From Larimichthys crocea (lineage: Eukaryota; Chordata; Actinopteri; Sciaenidae), in NCBI RefSeq assembly GCF_000972845.2, contig NC_040016.1, positions 25,291,320 to 25,355,319 on the forward strand: DNA of 64,000 nucleotides, in the 5' to 3' direction. Below are positions 45,966 through 56,265 of this stretch, piece by piece. The position numbers were made by a program, and so were the translations under genes. Position 1 is the first letter of the stretch, and every line of letters begins with the position of its first letter. Below the pieces are notes generated by a model that did no database searches, was not told the DNA's origin, and saw nothing but the letters and a program-made list of their open reading frames with translations.

Positions 45966-46590
45966 TGACATCATCAGCTAGAGTGAGGAACAGAGAGAAA
46001 AATCTGTGAAAAAATAAAACGTATTCGACTACCGTGGCCTCAGATGCCCCACTACAGACATGATTTATACATAGAAACGTAGGAAAATTTGTCTTCTCAC
46101 TCACATTCGTCTGCTAAAGCTGTCAGCCTTATAGTTTTGGCGTAACACACAAAGATGCACCACCAACACCCATCCACAGCCTCATAGACTGCCATGTTAA
46201 AAAGGCGGGAACATTTCTGGAGGAAAGCAGAAGTAACGCTTCTTTGAATCGCTCTAAAGGTCACATTTCTTCACTTTATCAACACAAAATAACTATGTAG
46301 ACGTTCAGGAAGGGCTCAGGATGCTCCCAGTGATTTCGGTTCAATGATTGGAAATACGGTTTGGCCAGAAATCCTTCCTGTTCGAGGGGTGGTCTCAGCA
46401 TTTTCTCTCTCTCTCTGTCAGCATTTCCAACTGACATTCTAACAGGTGCAGTAACTGCTCTGCTGATTAGGGCCGGCAGTTGGTCCTGGTTGCTTGGCAA
46501 CCTCAAGCCTGCCTGAAGGAGGAGAGAGAGGGGAGGGGCTATTTTCAAAATTGCTAACATTAGCGGCCAATGCTAAAATTAATGCCACTA
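45966..46590 (+). repeat. Near-identical ~0.5-kb repeat, copy 2
   Basis: Matches copy 1 (31863-32490) at about 99% over its core. It includes a segment TCTGTGAAAAAATAAAACGT...GGCCTCAGA that copy 1 lacks. It continues past 46590 into ATGCTAACATGCTAAGACTCC and ends near TTTTCTAGTTG, which may be the true right end. Confidence 0.85.
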
Positions 46591-46605
46591 AGAATTAAAT
46601 AAATG

Positions 46606-46640
46606 CTAATTGCTAACATGCTAATGCTAACATGCTAAGA
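46606..46640 (+). repeat. Short ATGCTAAC tandem words
   Basis: ATGCTAATTGCTAACATGCTAATGCTAACATGCTAAG: imperfect tandem copies of an 8-bp word within the right end of the preceding repeat. Confidence 0.75.
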
Positions 46641-47066
46641 CTCCACTCCCACTCGTCACTCTCAAAATTTCTGTGAGAATTTTCTAGTTGCCTTTAGTAT
46701 TTTTAGAGGTGTAGGGTAAATGTATTAAGGAGGAGGTCAGGGTGGGTGGAGATGTTCCTGCCTGTAAGGTCTTTCTCCAATAAATCATTGAAGTCATCCT
46801 GCTGCCCTGCATAACCAGCTGTGACCGCCCTATCTAGATCAGAGTCCTTTAATGTCTGCTGATAACGTGTTCCATCCGACACTAACATTTATCTAAAGGT
46901 TGATTAAACATGTACACCCTGAAATAACAGCTGTAGCCTGGTTCGAGAATATTCTGTTTATATTGTCTTTTTTAAAGAATCTCTAGTACATTCAAATTTG
47001 CTGATGTCAGTTACTGTAGTAGTTGCACTATGCAACTTTGCAGCTCTGGGTATGATCTCCCACAAG

Positions 47067-47760
47067 AAGTACGTAACGCTTTACGGCACTAAGTCACACA
47101 GCACCAACTATTTCACTGGTTCTGGTGAAACTGGATCATATTTTATGGAGGAAATGTTTTCTGGTTTTCCCTCTGATGTCCTCCGGCTGCTCCGCCTCAA
47201 CTCTCTGTGATTTACAGAGTTTATGATGGACAGTGAAGTAAACTGCTGACAGCTGTAGATGCTGTTAGCTCATGTCGGCTCAGTCTGTTAGCCAGGCTGC
47301 CTGAACTGCAAGCGCACACCACCAGGGGAGTGTTAGTGTTTGTACCAGAGGTGTTTTTTGACTACTAGGTGGGGAGTCAGGTGTCTTGCCAGAACCAGAG
47401 CTGGCTCAGCAGCCTCTATGGACAGCTGTAGCTGCTGTTAGCTCAGTTCGTCAGCTTGGCAGTGAGCTCAGAGCGACGGGTACCCGTCGCTCTGAGCTCA
47501 CTGCCAAGCTGACGAACTGAGTGTTTGTACCAACAGGCGTTACGGACTACCAGGAAGAAGAAGAGGAGGTAACCAGGCTCAGCAGCTTCTGTGAACATAA
47601 TGGCAGAGGAGAAGAGAGTGAAGAGGATATTGACGGAGGAAGAGAAAATGAAAGAGTGAGCGAGCAAGAAGCAAGAGTAAATGTGGGACTGACTTTTAGT
47701 GGTTGGTGAGAGCTTGGTGAAATAAAAGGCTGAAAGACAGACGCCGAGCTGGGCTGACTG
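47067..47760 (+). repeat. Composite interspersed repeat, fullest copy
   Basis: The first 117 bases match 59249-59366 at roughly 95%. The later part (CAGCTGTAGATGCTGTTAGCTCA... GTGTTTGTACCA) matches 60797-60915, and the 3' part (GGGACTGACTTTTAGTGGTTGGTGAGAGCTTGGTGAAATAAA...GACGCCGAGCTGGGCTGACTG) matches 61090-61170 and 3290-3328. The gene-like text has no recognised domain. Internally the TGTTAGCTCAG...GTGTTTGTACCA section is duplicated. An 80-bp perfect palindrome sits at the duplication. Confidence 0.7.
47442..47521. repeat. Perfect 80-bp palindrome without spacer
   Basis: The left arm 47442-47481 (CTCAGTTCGTCAGCTTGGCA...) is the exact reverse complement of the right arm 47482-47521, centred on GGGTACCC. 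All 40 base pairs match and no spacer is present. It can extrude as a cruciform. Perfect uninterrupted palindromes are unstable, so it is either very new or an assembly or library fold-back artefact. Confidence 0.97.
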
Positions 47761-48214
47761 CTGCTGGACTAGGCAGTGAGATCAGCTGCTGCTGGGGACC
47801 TTGCTACTTTTTGATCATAAATAATGTAATCATAATAAATACATATTTACCACAGTGGTATTACACTGGCTAACACATGGTGTTGCTTTAACAGTTGACT
47901 TAATTATCTTGGTTAAATAATAAATAAATAAATAAAATTCAACCTCAGAAGAAGAGCAAGGAAACATACTCACCAGCTTACTCTGTGTAATAAATATTCT
48001 TCTCAGTGTGAACAATGAAAATTAACAGGCACTTTTAATTCCATCACTGCTGAAGGCCCCTTGATATTCCGCCAAATGTATTAAGATCATTTGGTTTTTA
48101 TGGTGGCTGATGTGAATTTGGCAAAGCACAATTGTACCACGAGGTTTTGTTAAAATGTCAGAACAACAAAGATATAATTAACCTAATTAAAATCTCATCA
48201 GATTGGCTGTGGAT
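47761..48214. other. Unassigned AT-rich stretch
   Basis: Includes a short AATA-type run near 47918-47935. Nothing else is recognised. Confidence 0.45.
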
Positions 48215-48231
48215 CACACACACACACACAC
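48215..48231. repeat. (CA)n microsatellite
   Basis: Eight CA units. Confidence 0.94.
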
Positions 48232-48824
48232 TTTCCATGCTCCCAAGTTAACTGAATTTGGACTTCCACCACTGCTCATTACCAACGTGTTGTCCTGACT
48301 TGTGCGATCATGCAAGGCTCCATTTCCACATGTATTTACAAACAGCATTTGTCTAGAAGGTAAGGAATAATTACAGTAGGAAGAAAAACAGCACAGCTCA
48401 TATTAAATATAGTGCAGAGCCACATTAAATTTTCATATCCGTGTCTGTAACGTCATATTTTTTTCCAGTGAGGCTCGTACCACTGCTCGATGTTAGACTG
48501 GAAATCGACTGCAACAATTTACTTTAAATTCTTTGTTGAACTTGATGGATGTGACCTTTTACATGTGAGTAGATGTGTGTTCATCACACACCCTCAAATT
48601 GCTACTTAAGGTTACCGGTCCTAAATGTCCAGATCTCGTAAGTCATCCATGAAGAAGAGAAGAAATACTTTGTGCTTCTTCATACGCTGATTTCAGATTA
48701 GAGGAATATAACCTGAACACAAACCAAACACAGCAGATACTCGTGTTAATACTGCGTCAAATAAATAAATATAAACTGTGAAATTAAATATCAATGTCTC
48801 AATAGTTTCAGTACAGTGACAAGA
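48232..48824. other. Unassigned non-coding stretch
   Basis: No gene or repeat is recognised. Confidence 0.45.
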
Positions 48825-49115
48825 CAGATCTTGTATTAGAGGCAATTCAGATCAGAGGACTTATTTACGTTGTTTTTGGGAATGTAAATTGATTTCCAGA
48901 TTTTGGACACATCTCTCAAAGGATATTTAAAATAAAAATTAAGAAACCTGGTGTTTTCCTCCGAGGCGTTCCCTCTAGGGGCTTAATGTATCACACAAGC
49001 TTCTTGGAAAAACTCCTTCTAGTCGCTGTGTTCTACAAAACTGGATCTAAAAAAGCTTCTCCACCAAGTGTTACCCTCTGGAATAGGGAGATTTTAATAT
49101 CCTCCCCCACATAGG
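48825..49115 (+). pseudogene. L1/Tx1-like LINE ORF2 C-terminal fragment
   Basis: Plus-strand pieces read RTYLRCFWECKLISRFWTHL (near 48856-48915), the C..FW..... FW region near the end of L1/Tx1-type ORF2 proteins. A second piece, PPSVTLWNREIL (near 49060-49096), corresponds to the PPS...W...I segment that follows it. The pieces are in different frames, with stops between. No reverse-transcriptase core, target duplication or tail is visible. Confidence 0.6.
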
Positions 49116-49944
49116 GCTACAAGCTGTTGTAGGGATGAGTTATTCCTGAAGGTTTGGACTACATGCAGACCTGAAAGATTTTCTACTAATGAGCAGGTGG
49201 TTGTCTGAGTGGAATAAGGCCGATCCTTTGCAACTCCCAAATTGGAGGACACAGAGCTGGCTGCAGATGACTGGTTACCCTCAGCTCATGCCTGCATGCT
49301 GAGGACTGGAAACAAGCTCAAACTATGTTTTGTTTATTTCCACATGGCATACGAGAAAACAGATCCAACTGGGAGTACACAGAAAACCATAATGCAGAAC
49401 AGGTACAGGGCAAAAATACAAAAGAGAATAAAACACTATGAAACACTTCAACATAGTGCGAACACACTGAAACAAAGCAACACAACGACTGAATACACTT
49501 GTGAGGGCAGGATAACAACACACAGATGAAAACTAATCAGGGCAGAGCCGGTGGGAAACGCAACAAACGCAGGAAGTAAAGTTACAGAAACAAAAGAGGG
49601 GGAAGAATTACAAAATAAAACAGGAAACAGTTGAGTTCTTTAATGTCACTAAAGTTCACTGAAGACTCAAATTTTTTTTCCAATTCAATCAACGAAAGTG
49701 CTTTATCTCAAAATCAGAAATTGACAGTCACAAGTTGTTTTCATTCATTTGATACCGAATATGTGGCATTTGTAGCTTTTTGATTCTGCACTTTAAAAAA
49801 CTGTTATTAAAACAGCTATTTCCTTTATAAGAACAGATAACAGTACAGCTACATGCAAAAAAAATCACACATTCTACCTGCCAACTCCTCATTTGGCGAC
49901 TTATTTGACAAAAATCTTTGAATTTATGTAAAAAAGTTGACGCA
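49116..49944. other. Unassigned non-coding stretch
   Basis: A 95-codon plus-strand frame (49242-49529) has no recognised domain. It may be the decayed tail of the LINE fragment just upstream. Confidence 0.4.
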
Positions 49945-50045
49945 AACAGCCTCTGTCTGGGCAATGACAGGTAGGTAAGTCCTGCTGTTCACTGATGGTG
50001 ATTATGTGACTTGAACTCACAATGTCTTTGTCTCTTTCCACTATC
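49945..50045 (+). repeat. Diverged copy of the 35.9/36.1-kb direct repeat
   Basis: CAGCCTCTGTCTGGGCAATGA, TTCACTGATGGTGATTATGTGA and TTGAACTCACA match the units at 35873 and 36063. Confidence 0.55.
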
Positions 50046-51137
50046 AGAAAATCATAGATCAACACAATGATGTATTTCTCCAATTCCGATTATTGACAAC
50101 TCAAACTATCTTCACGGTTCACAAGCACCACTAGTCTTGCTTTGCTTTCATCGTCCTTGTAGCTGCAGTTTGTTGGGTTGCACTGGTTCGGATCATCAGT
50201 TCTTTCCACTTCTTTTTTGGTGAGATGGTTGGAGCTCTCTTATTACCACATCAAGTATGAAGTCATGCATATAACGCAGGTCTAAAGTTTTTCGTTTCAC
50301 TGTTTGTCGCTGATCTGCTTCTCAAGGTAGTCGATTCCCTGAACTCCCTCCACCTGCTCGACATTTATGCAAAGTTGGACTCGCTCCTCAGGCTCAGGCT
50401 CAGGGGGAATTCATTAAAAAACCACCACCTGTTTGGAGAGCAGATCCAAATTTTCTTTTTTGTGTTGCCTGATATTTTTAAATTCAACCACTGACCTGCT
50501 TGTTGAGATGACACCTTCACTCCTTGTTGTTGGAGGAAAGCATGATTGCATTTCTGCACGTTTGTCTTCTTCTTTTTCTCGAGACTTTCTGTTGTTCTCG
50601 AGTCTCATTTGATCAGGTGTCAATCAGCATCAGCTCATCACATGAACCTCAGCACAGCTGTACCCATTTACATCATGAGGTTTATATTATGTGGCCCTAA
50701 CTTGTATTTGTACTTTATGTTAAACACAACCACAGTCTCTTTATTGACTCTTTATTTATTTTATGGGATTTGTCTCTTCAAAGCTTTGACTCTGCAGATG
50801 TCGTGTACTTCATGCAGACTCAGCTTCAAGGTGCTGGAGAACGTATCCCGCATAAACAGATAGAGATTTCTAATTATTTAACTGAAGCAATGAATTCAAG
50901 CTGAGTTTACTGACTCTTCAGGGAAGACAAACTCCAAAATAAGCCAGGGAAAAACACACTTCTGTCTTTATCATATTACAAAATTGTCAAAGCTCAATCA
51001 GTTAGTTGCTAACTTAAACATCCAATAACCTATAACAACACAGGGCAACATTATATAGTGACTTATCTGCCATTTGGTGTTGGATGTGTTTTTGAAATGA
51101 GGTTTATGAGAGCGCTGAACAAAACTATGAGCTCAGA
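50046..51137. other. Unassigned non-coding stretch
   Basis: No recognisable gene or mobile element. Confidence 0.45.
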
Positions 51138-51170
51138 GAGTTGGTGATAACTCTTTGTTATCACCAACTC
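51138..51170. repeat. Perfect 14-bp inverted repeat, 5-base loop
   Basis: GAGTTGGTGATAAC (51138-51151), loop TCTTT, then its exact complement (51157-51170). It is a strong short hairpin but lacks a run of Ts, and no transcript is known to me. Confidence 0.93.
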
Positions 51171-52221
51171 ACAATCAAATCTCGCAGCACGCTTGGAACC
51201 GCTGTCCTTCGTGATTCATGTTCCCACTGTTGTCATATTTCTCTGAAAACTGTCTTGCATCACCAGGAAAATACTGTTTTGTCTACATAACAAAATACAC
51301 AAACACAACATCAGATATAATAAGCTGCTGCGTTGAGGTGGTACCATCAGTGCTCAGCCTGGAGGCACACAGATCCGTGCAATGTGACCCTGATGTACCG
51401 AGAAAACAAACTCTGACTGCATTTGCGAAGCGTCTACCAGGCTGACCTTGTTCGTAACCGCTTCTCGTTACTTCCTGTGATAATGATAGTCTGAATCTGT
51501 ATTTGTTATACATCTCTATGCTGCTTTCTAGGCCAGGCGTGCTCTGTAAAGCGGGCCCTCTCGTCTCAGCGGGACTCAGCTGGTTAAACAAACAATGCTG
51601 TTTTTTTAAAAACAGTTAAATCAGCTTCAGCGCAACATTTCCCGAGGCAAATGACGGTTAAAAAGAAATTCAGTCATCCATTGCAACGTTTCCTACTGCT
51701 GACAGGATTAAGCCTGATGGATATTTACCACAAAGAAAACAATTATTCCAAAGTGAATGGAAGGAGCGTGGATTAGTGCTTCTTATGGGGCTCTGTGCTG
51801 CCGCGTATGTTCAGGAATTCAATTAGAGAGCGAAATTATAGAACAGATATAGCATTTAGTCTTTTTTAAAGCCCCATTGTTGAGTTATGAAAGCTGAGTA
51901 TTACGTTAGCTGTCGAGGCGTGCAGTCTCCATTTGTGAATGGAATTTAGCAATCATCATTTTCATGACATCTTTGAAATAGTATTCAGCGCCATGTGGCG
52001 ATTATATAATACACACGAGGGTAACTGTTGAGTGCTGGAGGATATCAAGGGGGAGGAAAAGGCCATAAATACTGTAACCTGTTAAGTAGAGTCTCCTAAA
52101 AGGTGTTTAACTGATTATACTTTCTTTTTAACGTCTGTCAGAGTTGTGAAACGGTTAGATAACAGTTATTTTTGAAAAGAGAAAAATATTATGTAAGAAA
52201 TTAATTGTCGTAAATCTGTAC
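51171..52221. other. Unassigned non-coding stretch
   Basis: No recognisable gene or mobile element. Confidence 0.45.
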
Positions 52222-52226
52222 AGATG
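52222..52226. repeat. Left 5-bp target duplication of solo LTR
   Basis: AGATG, repeated at 52692-52696. Confidence 0.85.
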
Positions 52227-52691
52227 TGTCATGTTAAGTTTTTTCATTCAGTTTTTGTCTTGTGTCTATGTTGTCTTGTGATTTCCTGTTTTATTTTGGT
52301 TCCACTTCCTGTCTCTGTCTATCGTCGACAGTTTTACTTTCTCCCTTTGTCTGTTTTCCCTCTCTTGGGATTACCTGTCTCCGCCCTGATTGTTTCCACC
52401 TGTGCTCTTACCTCGTGTCTGTATATAGTCCGTGTGTTAGAGAACCAGCACTTCATCCATTTCATTGTCGGGTCTTGTTGGTTTGTTACTTTGTTTGTTG
52501 TCTTAGTCCTAGTTTAGATTTTCTCTTTATTTGTTCTTTCTTAGTCTAGCTTTAGTTGAAGTGAGTTTTAGTTTCTTAAGTTAGTGTCGAGTTTTGTAGA
52601 GTGGTTTTTGTTCTGTTAATAAAAAGTTTATTTTGAAACTTTCGTCTGAGAGTTGTGCGTTTGGGTTCTGGTCCATAGTTCGGTTGTGACA
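52227..52691 (+). mobile_element. Solo LTR of an LTR retrotransposon
   Basis: The 465-bp unit begins TGTCATG and ends TGTGACA, giving TG...CA termini with a perfect TGTCA/TGACA inverted end. Identical 5-bp duplications (AGATG) flank it. A TATATAG box (52422-52428) and AATAAA (52618-52623) give the promoter-polyadenylation order expected of a plus-strand LTR. No internal gag-pol sequence or second LTR is near, so it is a solo LTR left by recombination. Five-base duplications suit Ty3/gypsy-type elements, but the clade is an inference. Overlapping open frames are incidental. Confidence 0.9.
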
Positions 52692-52696
52692 AGATG
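52692..52696. repeat. Right 5-bp target duplication of solo LTR
   Basis: AGATG, copy of 52222-52226. Confidence 0.85.
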
Positions 52697-53765
52697 TTTG
52701 TGGTGATTACATTATTTCTTGAACAGCCAAACGTCAAGTGACACAAGACATTTGGGTGTTCCCACATGTGATAGTAGCTCCTTTTTCATCAAGATATCTT
52801 TGGATAAGGAGATCGGCAATAAGCTGGAGTACACTGTAGGAGGCTGAACTATCACAGTCAGATGCTGGATCCCATATGAAGACCAACTATGTCACAACAC
52901 GCCAACAACTCCTGTCCCTTTTCGAAATGCTCCCGTCTTGCTGAGGACATCAGGCAGTGATTTAATGGAGAGTTCAGATGATGTATTAACTCATAATTTC
53001 AGGATATATCATTTGACTCACTGTGTTTACCACTAGATTGTAATGTGTATATATATCATACAGATTGGTAATGTTTTGATTAGGCTTAGTGTATATTTAC
53101 CAGCTGCAACAGCCACAAATGTCTGCATATGAATCTATTATATAATATATGAAGATCTTATGTTGGCTGATTTTAAAACCTTTTTGAGCGACTGAGTTGA
53201 TTTAGTGTCATTATTGAAGCTGCAGCTGTTACACTAAAGATCATAAAAACATTCATAATAGCTTCTTTGGTGTGTGTGCATGATAAATTACTGCACGCCC
53301 GCCGTGCTGTCATTTGTCTATTTTTAAGAGCCATTTGTCAGGTTGAGAGATTACCATCTACTCTACACACACACACAGATGCACACACACTTTCATGTAT
53401 GAAATTTGTTAACAACCAAACTGGCTGAACAACGACGAAAAAGTTAAAGCATCTATTAAAGTACATGTCAGGCACTAACTGGCCTCTGTGACATCGTGCT
53501 ATGAAACAATATGTTGAGTTAAAGAGGCAAGTCATAAATACGTTTTACAATCCTGTTTTCCGGATGATTTAATTTGAAAGTGTGGGTGCTGTTTCAGGTG
53601 CAGGTAACCAGGCTTCATTCAGTCACCTCAGCTCCACCCACGCTCCACGTCTTCGCCCATTATTGGCTCAGTGTGGAGCCAAGAGCCACCACGCTGAGCT
53701 TCACAACAGCTTTTCAGAAACCTGTGGGTGACGTCACAGAGACTACAGCCATGTTCATACATAAC
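52697..53765. other. Unassigned non-coding stretch
   Basis: Contains only a short CA run near 53366. Confidence 0.45.
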
Positions 53766-53964
53766 CATGTTGTCAAACCAGGTCTTGTTCAAGGAGAAAG
53801 GAGGACGACAGTGGAAAGGTGAGCATAGTAACCAGGCATGGAGTACAGAAGGCCTGGCTTATGAGGAAAACGTTTTTTAATGTCATTGCTGAAGTCAATC
53901 GTGTTGATGAGGACTTCGAATTTGATGGCCAGAGTCAGTGTATACAGATAAGACATCCCATTTT
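53766..53964 (+). repeat. 199-bp duplication, copy left of the gap
   Basis: Runs from CATGTTGTCAAACCAGGTC to ACATCCCATTTT and stops at the run of Ns. It matches 54222-54420 over the same 199 bases with eight substitutions and no indels. Confidence 0.95.
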
Positions 53965-53974
53965 NNNNNNNNNN
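53965..53974. other. Assembly gap (10 N)
   Basis: Ten Ns mark a join between contigs or an unresolved stretch of unknown length. Confidence 0.99.
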
Positions 53975-54221
53975 AGGCGAACATTTTCTCGTGCGCCCTA
54001 ACGGCCGCCCGTGCGCCCCGGGATGCGTGCGCCCCCATCGGTCTGTCCGACGCCCCCCTCTGCCTTGTCAACACCCCGCTCCCGGGGCGCCCGCTCCGCT
54101 AACTTAATGAGCGGTATCGAAAATTATCGGGGTTTTTTGCTTTTTCGGGCGTTCGTGCGTCCCCCACGGAGAATGCGCCCTGGGCGGCCGCCCACATTGC
54201 CCATAGCTAGGACCGGCCCTG
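53975..54221 (-). mobile_element. End of a GC-rich hAT-like DNA transposon
   Basis: The segment is strikingly GC-rich compared with both flanks, with repeated GTGCGCCC words. It terminates in GCTAGGACCGGCCCTG (54206-54221), whose reverse complement, CAGGGCCGGTCCTAGC, is a hAT-like terminus. The other end lies in or beyond the assembly gap. Immediately after it comes CATGTTGT, which also opens the duplicated segment left of the gap. Confidence 0.55.
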
Positions 54222-54420
54222 CATGTTGTCAAACCAGGTCTCGCTCAAGGAGAAAGGAGGACCACAGTGGAAAGGTGAGCATAGTGACCAGGCATGAAGT
54301 ACAGAAGGCCTAGCTTATGAGGAAAATGTTTTTTAATGTCATTGCTGAAGTCAATCGTGTTGATGAGGACTTTGAATTTGATGGCCAGAGTCAGTGTATA
54401 CAGATAAGACATCCCATTTT
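54222..54420 (+). repeat. 199-bp duplication, copy right of the gap
   Basis: Matches 53766-53964 at 191 of 199 bases. It continues into ATAATGAGG, sequence that the left copy lacks because it ends at the gap. Confidence 0.95.
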
Positions 54421-54464
54421 ATAATGAGGTGGAGAATTGGGGTTCGGCATTGGGTGTTTTTATG

Positions 54465-54544
54465 TTTTTATGTGAAGCACTTTGTGTTACATGTTTCGTA
54501 TGAAAAGTGCTATATAAATAAAGTCTGATTGATTGATTGATTGA
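54465..54544 (+). mobile_element. LINE/SINE 3' tail with (GATT)n
   Basis: TGTGAAGCACTTTGTGTTAC, TATGAAAAGTGCTATATAAATAAAG and a GATT run (54528-54544) form a 3' end very common in fish L2-type LINEs and the SINEs that borrow it. The orientation is plus. No coding region is attached. Confidence 0.7.
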
Positions 54545-54754
54545 AGACACACAGACGTGGGGAAAGTTCCATGTTAAATACCAAAGTTATCCTTTTAAGG
54601 GAAAGTCTTACAGTCTTCACCCTCACTATGCATGTACCAACAAGTCATTTATGAATAAATAAATCACAAAACTTCTGCATGCATCCATTAATATCAAGAC
54701 CCATCTGACTGCATGTAGTTTACAGTGTCGAGTGTAGGTTGGCTTTGCATATCC

Positions 54755-54845
54755 TCCTTGGCATTTTCCTTTTGGAGGTTTTCCGTGCACGTCTGACTGG
54801 TAGGAGACCCCGAGGCACAGCCAGAACTCACTGCAGGGATTACAC
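54755..54845 (+). mobile_element. RTE/Rex-like LINE coding fragment
   Basis: The plus strand reads EVFRARLTGRRPRGTARTHC and RDY, matching the GRRPRGRPRT.WRDY motif of the LINE family at 16827-17337. It is a short diverged piece in the opposite orientation to the other copies. Confidence 0.65.
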
Positions 54846-56010
54846 ATTAACTGATGGTTCTGTTGACCCATCCATCCACCCTGACCTGCTCTGTACGTGG
54901 ACCTTACTGCTCTGTAACATCGCTTTACTTCCCCTGTGGCTCCCCGTATAATCGCTGCACTTGTTGCCTTCTTTCAAGGTTTCTGGTGTCACACGTGGTT
55001 TGATCTGTGATGGATACTGTGCAGTACAGTCCATTTCACTTTCATTTCATCATTTCACGTTGTATGTGTAGCAAAACAATTCCACATTGTGCTCTTTTAC
55101 CGTATTTACTGTCATTACTAATGTCTTTTTTTTGTCCCTCTGGTGTCACAGCATGCAGAAATGATTTGTGATTAGGTCCAGGGGAGTTAATTACCACAAA
55201 CCTTGTGGCTATATCAGCTTCCCACAGGACAACATATGTGTCAGTGGTTGCAGACACCAAAGAAAGGATGTGTGTCCAAGCTGAACCCAGACAAGCTTCT
55301 CTCCTGTACTGGAGCTCGGTGCCCGACGTCCACCAGTCTATCGCCAAACATTGACTCCCAGCTCACGCATTTCGTTAACAGATGAATTATTCATTGCACA
55401 TTAAAGTCACCACAATGTTGTTTTAATAAACCCTGTCACTGTGATTTAATTTGTCTTAAGTACAGATCTGATGCAAAAAGGGGAAAACTTAAATATGTGA
55501 ATATATGTGTGTATTCATGAGGAAACAGTGTGTTTGTGTGCTGTTGTCTGTTAACATCACACACAGATGAAAAGGGAGCCTGTCTGTGACGTGTGTTGTC
55601 TGTCTCACTCATTCATTTTCATACAAGGTCTGATCCATTTATACTGGACCAGTCCAAGGTCTCCAAGGCTTGTGTCATGAATAGTGAGCACTGACATTTT
55701 ATGATTTTAAAAACAGTCTACCGTGCCATTCTTTGGAACAGACATTCTGTCTGCAGTCTTTCTTATTTTCTATATAGCACTAAGGAATTATGTGGTAACG
55801 TTTTATATTCTAGTTTCTTCAAAGTAGACCCCTTGGTGCCCTCTTTGAATCCTCTTAACCAGCTTCATGAGGGCAACACATGGTTTTTAATTAACAGGTG
55901 TGTCGTGTCAAAAGTTAATTAGTAGAATTACGTCCATTCTTAATGCAATTGAGACCATCACTCATGGTGTTCAGAGGCAGTGCAGTAAATATCCCCGTTT
56001 GAACACTAGT
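54846..56010. other. Unassigned non-coding stretch
   Basis: A 101-codon minus-strand frame (55042-55347) has no recognised domain. Nothing else is seen. Confidence 0.45.
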
Positions 56011-56265
56011 AATCCAGATTACGGCAAGAACTAACTTTAATTTACAAAGACTTACTTTCAGCTCCACTGCTGAGGCCAAGAAAGACACCGAATAGACATT
56101 AGGCTAGTGGAAATTCGTATTTTGGTCTAATGAGTCAACCATTGTGTCTTTGTGGAGCACAGAGAAGGTGAACCAATGTTATCTGCATGTGTGGTTCCCA
56201 CCATAAAGCCAGGAGGAGGAGGTGTGATGGTGTAGGGGTGATTTGCTAGTGACACTGTTGGACAC
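56011..56265 (+). pseudogene. Tc1-like transposase fragment
   Basis: The nucleotide sequence follows the middle of fish Tc1-like transposase genes. Landmarks are GGCCAAGAAA, GACATTAGGCTAGTGGAAAT, TTTGGTCTAATGAGTC (the FSDES motif region with the second catalytic Asp), GTGTCTTTGTG, TGCATGTGTGGTTCCCACC, AGGAGGAGGAGGTGTGATGGTGTAGGGGTG and TGACACTGTTGG. Codons are broken by stops and small indels. Neither terminal inverted repeat is visible. Confidence 0.75.
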
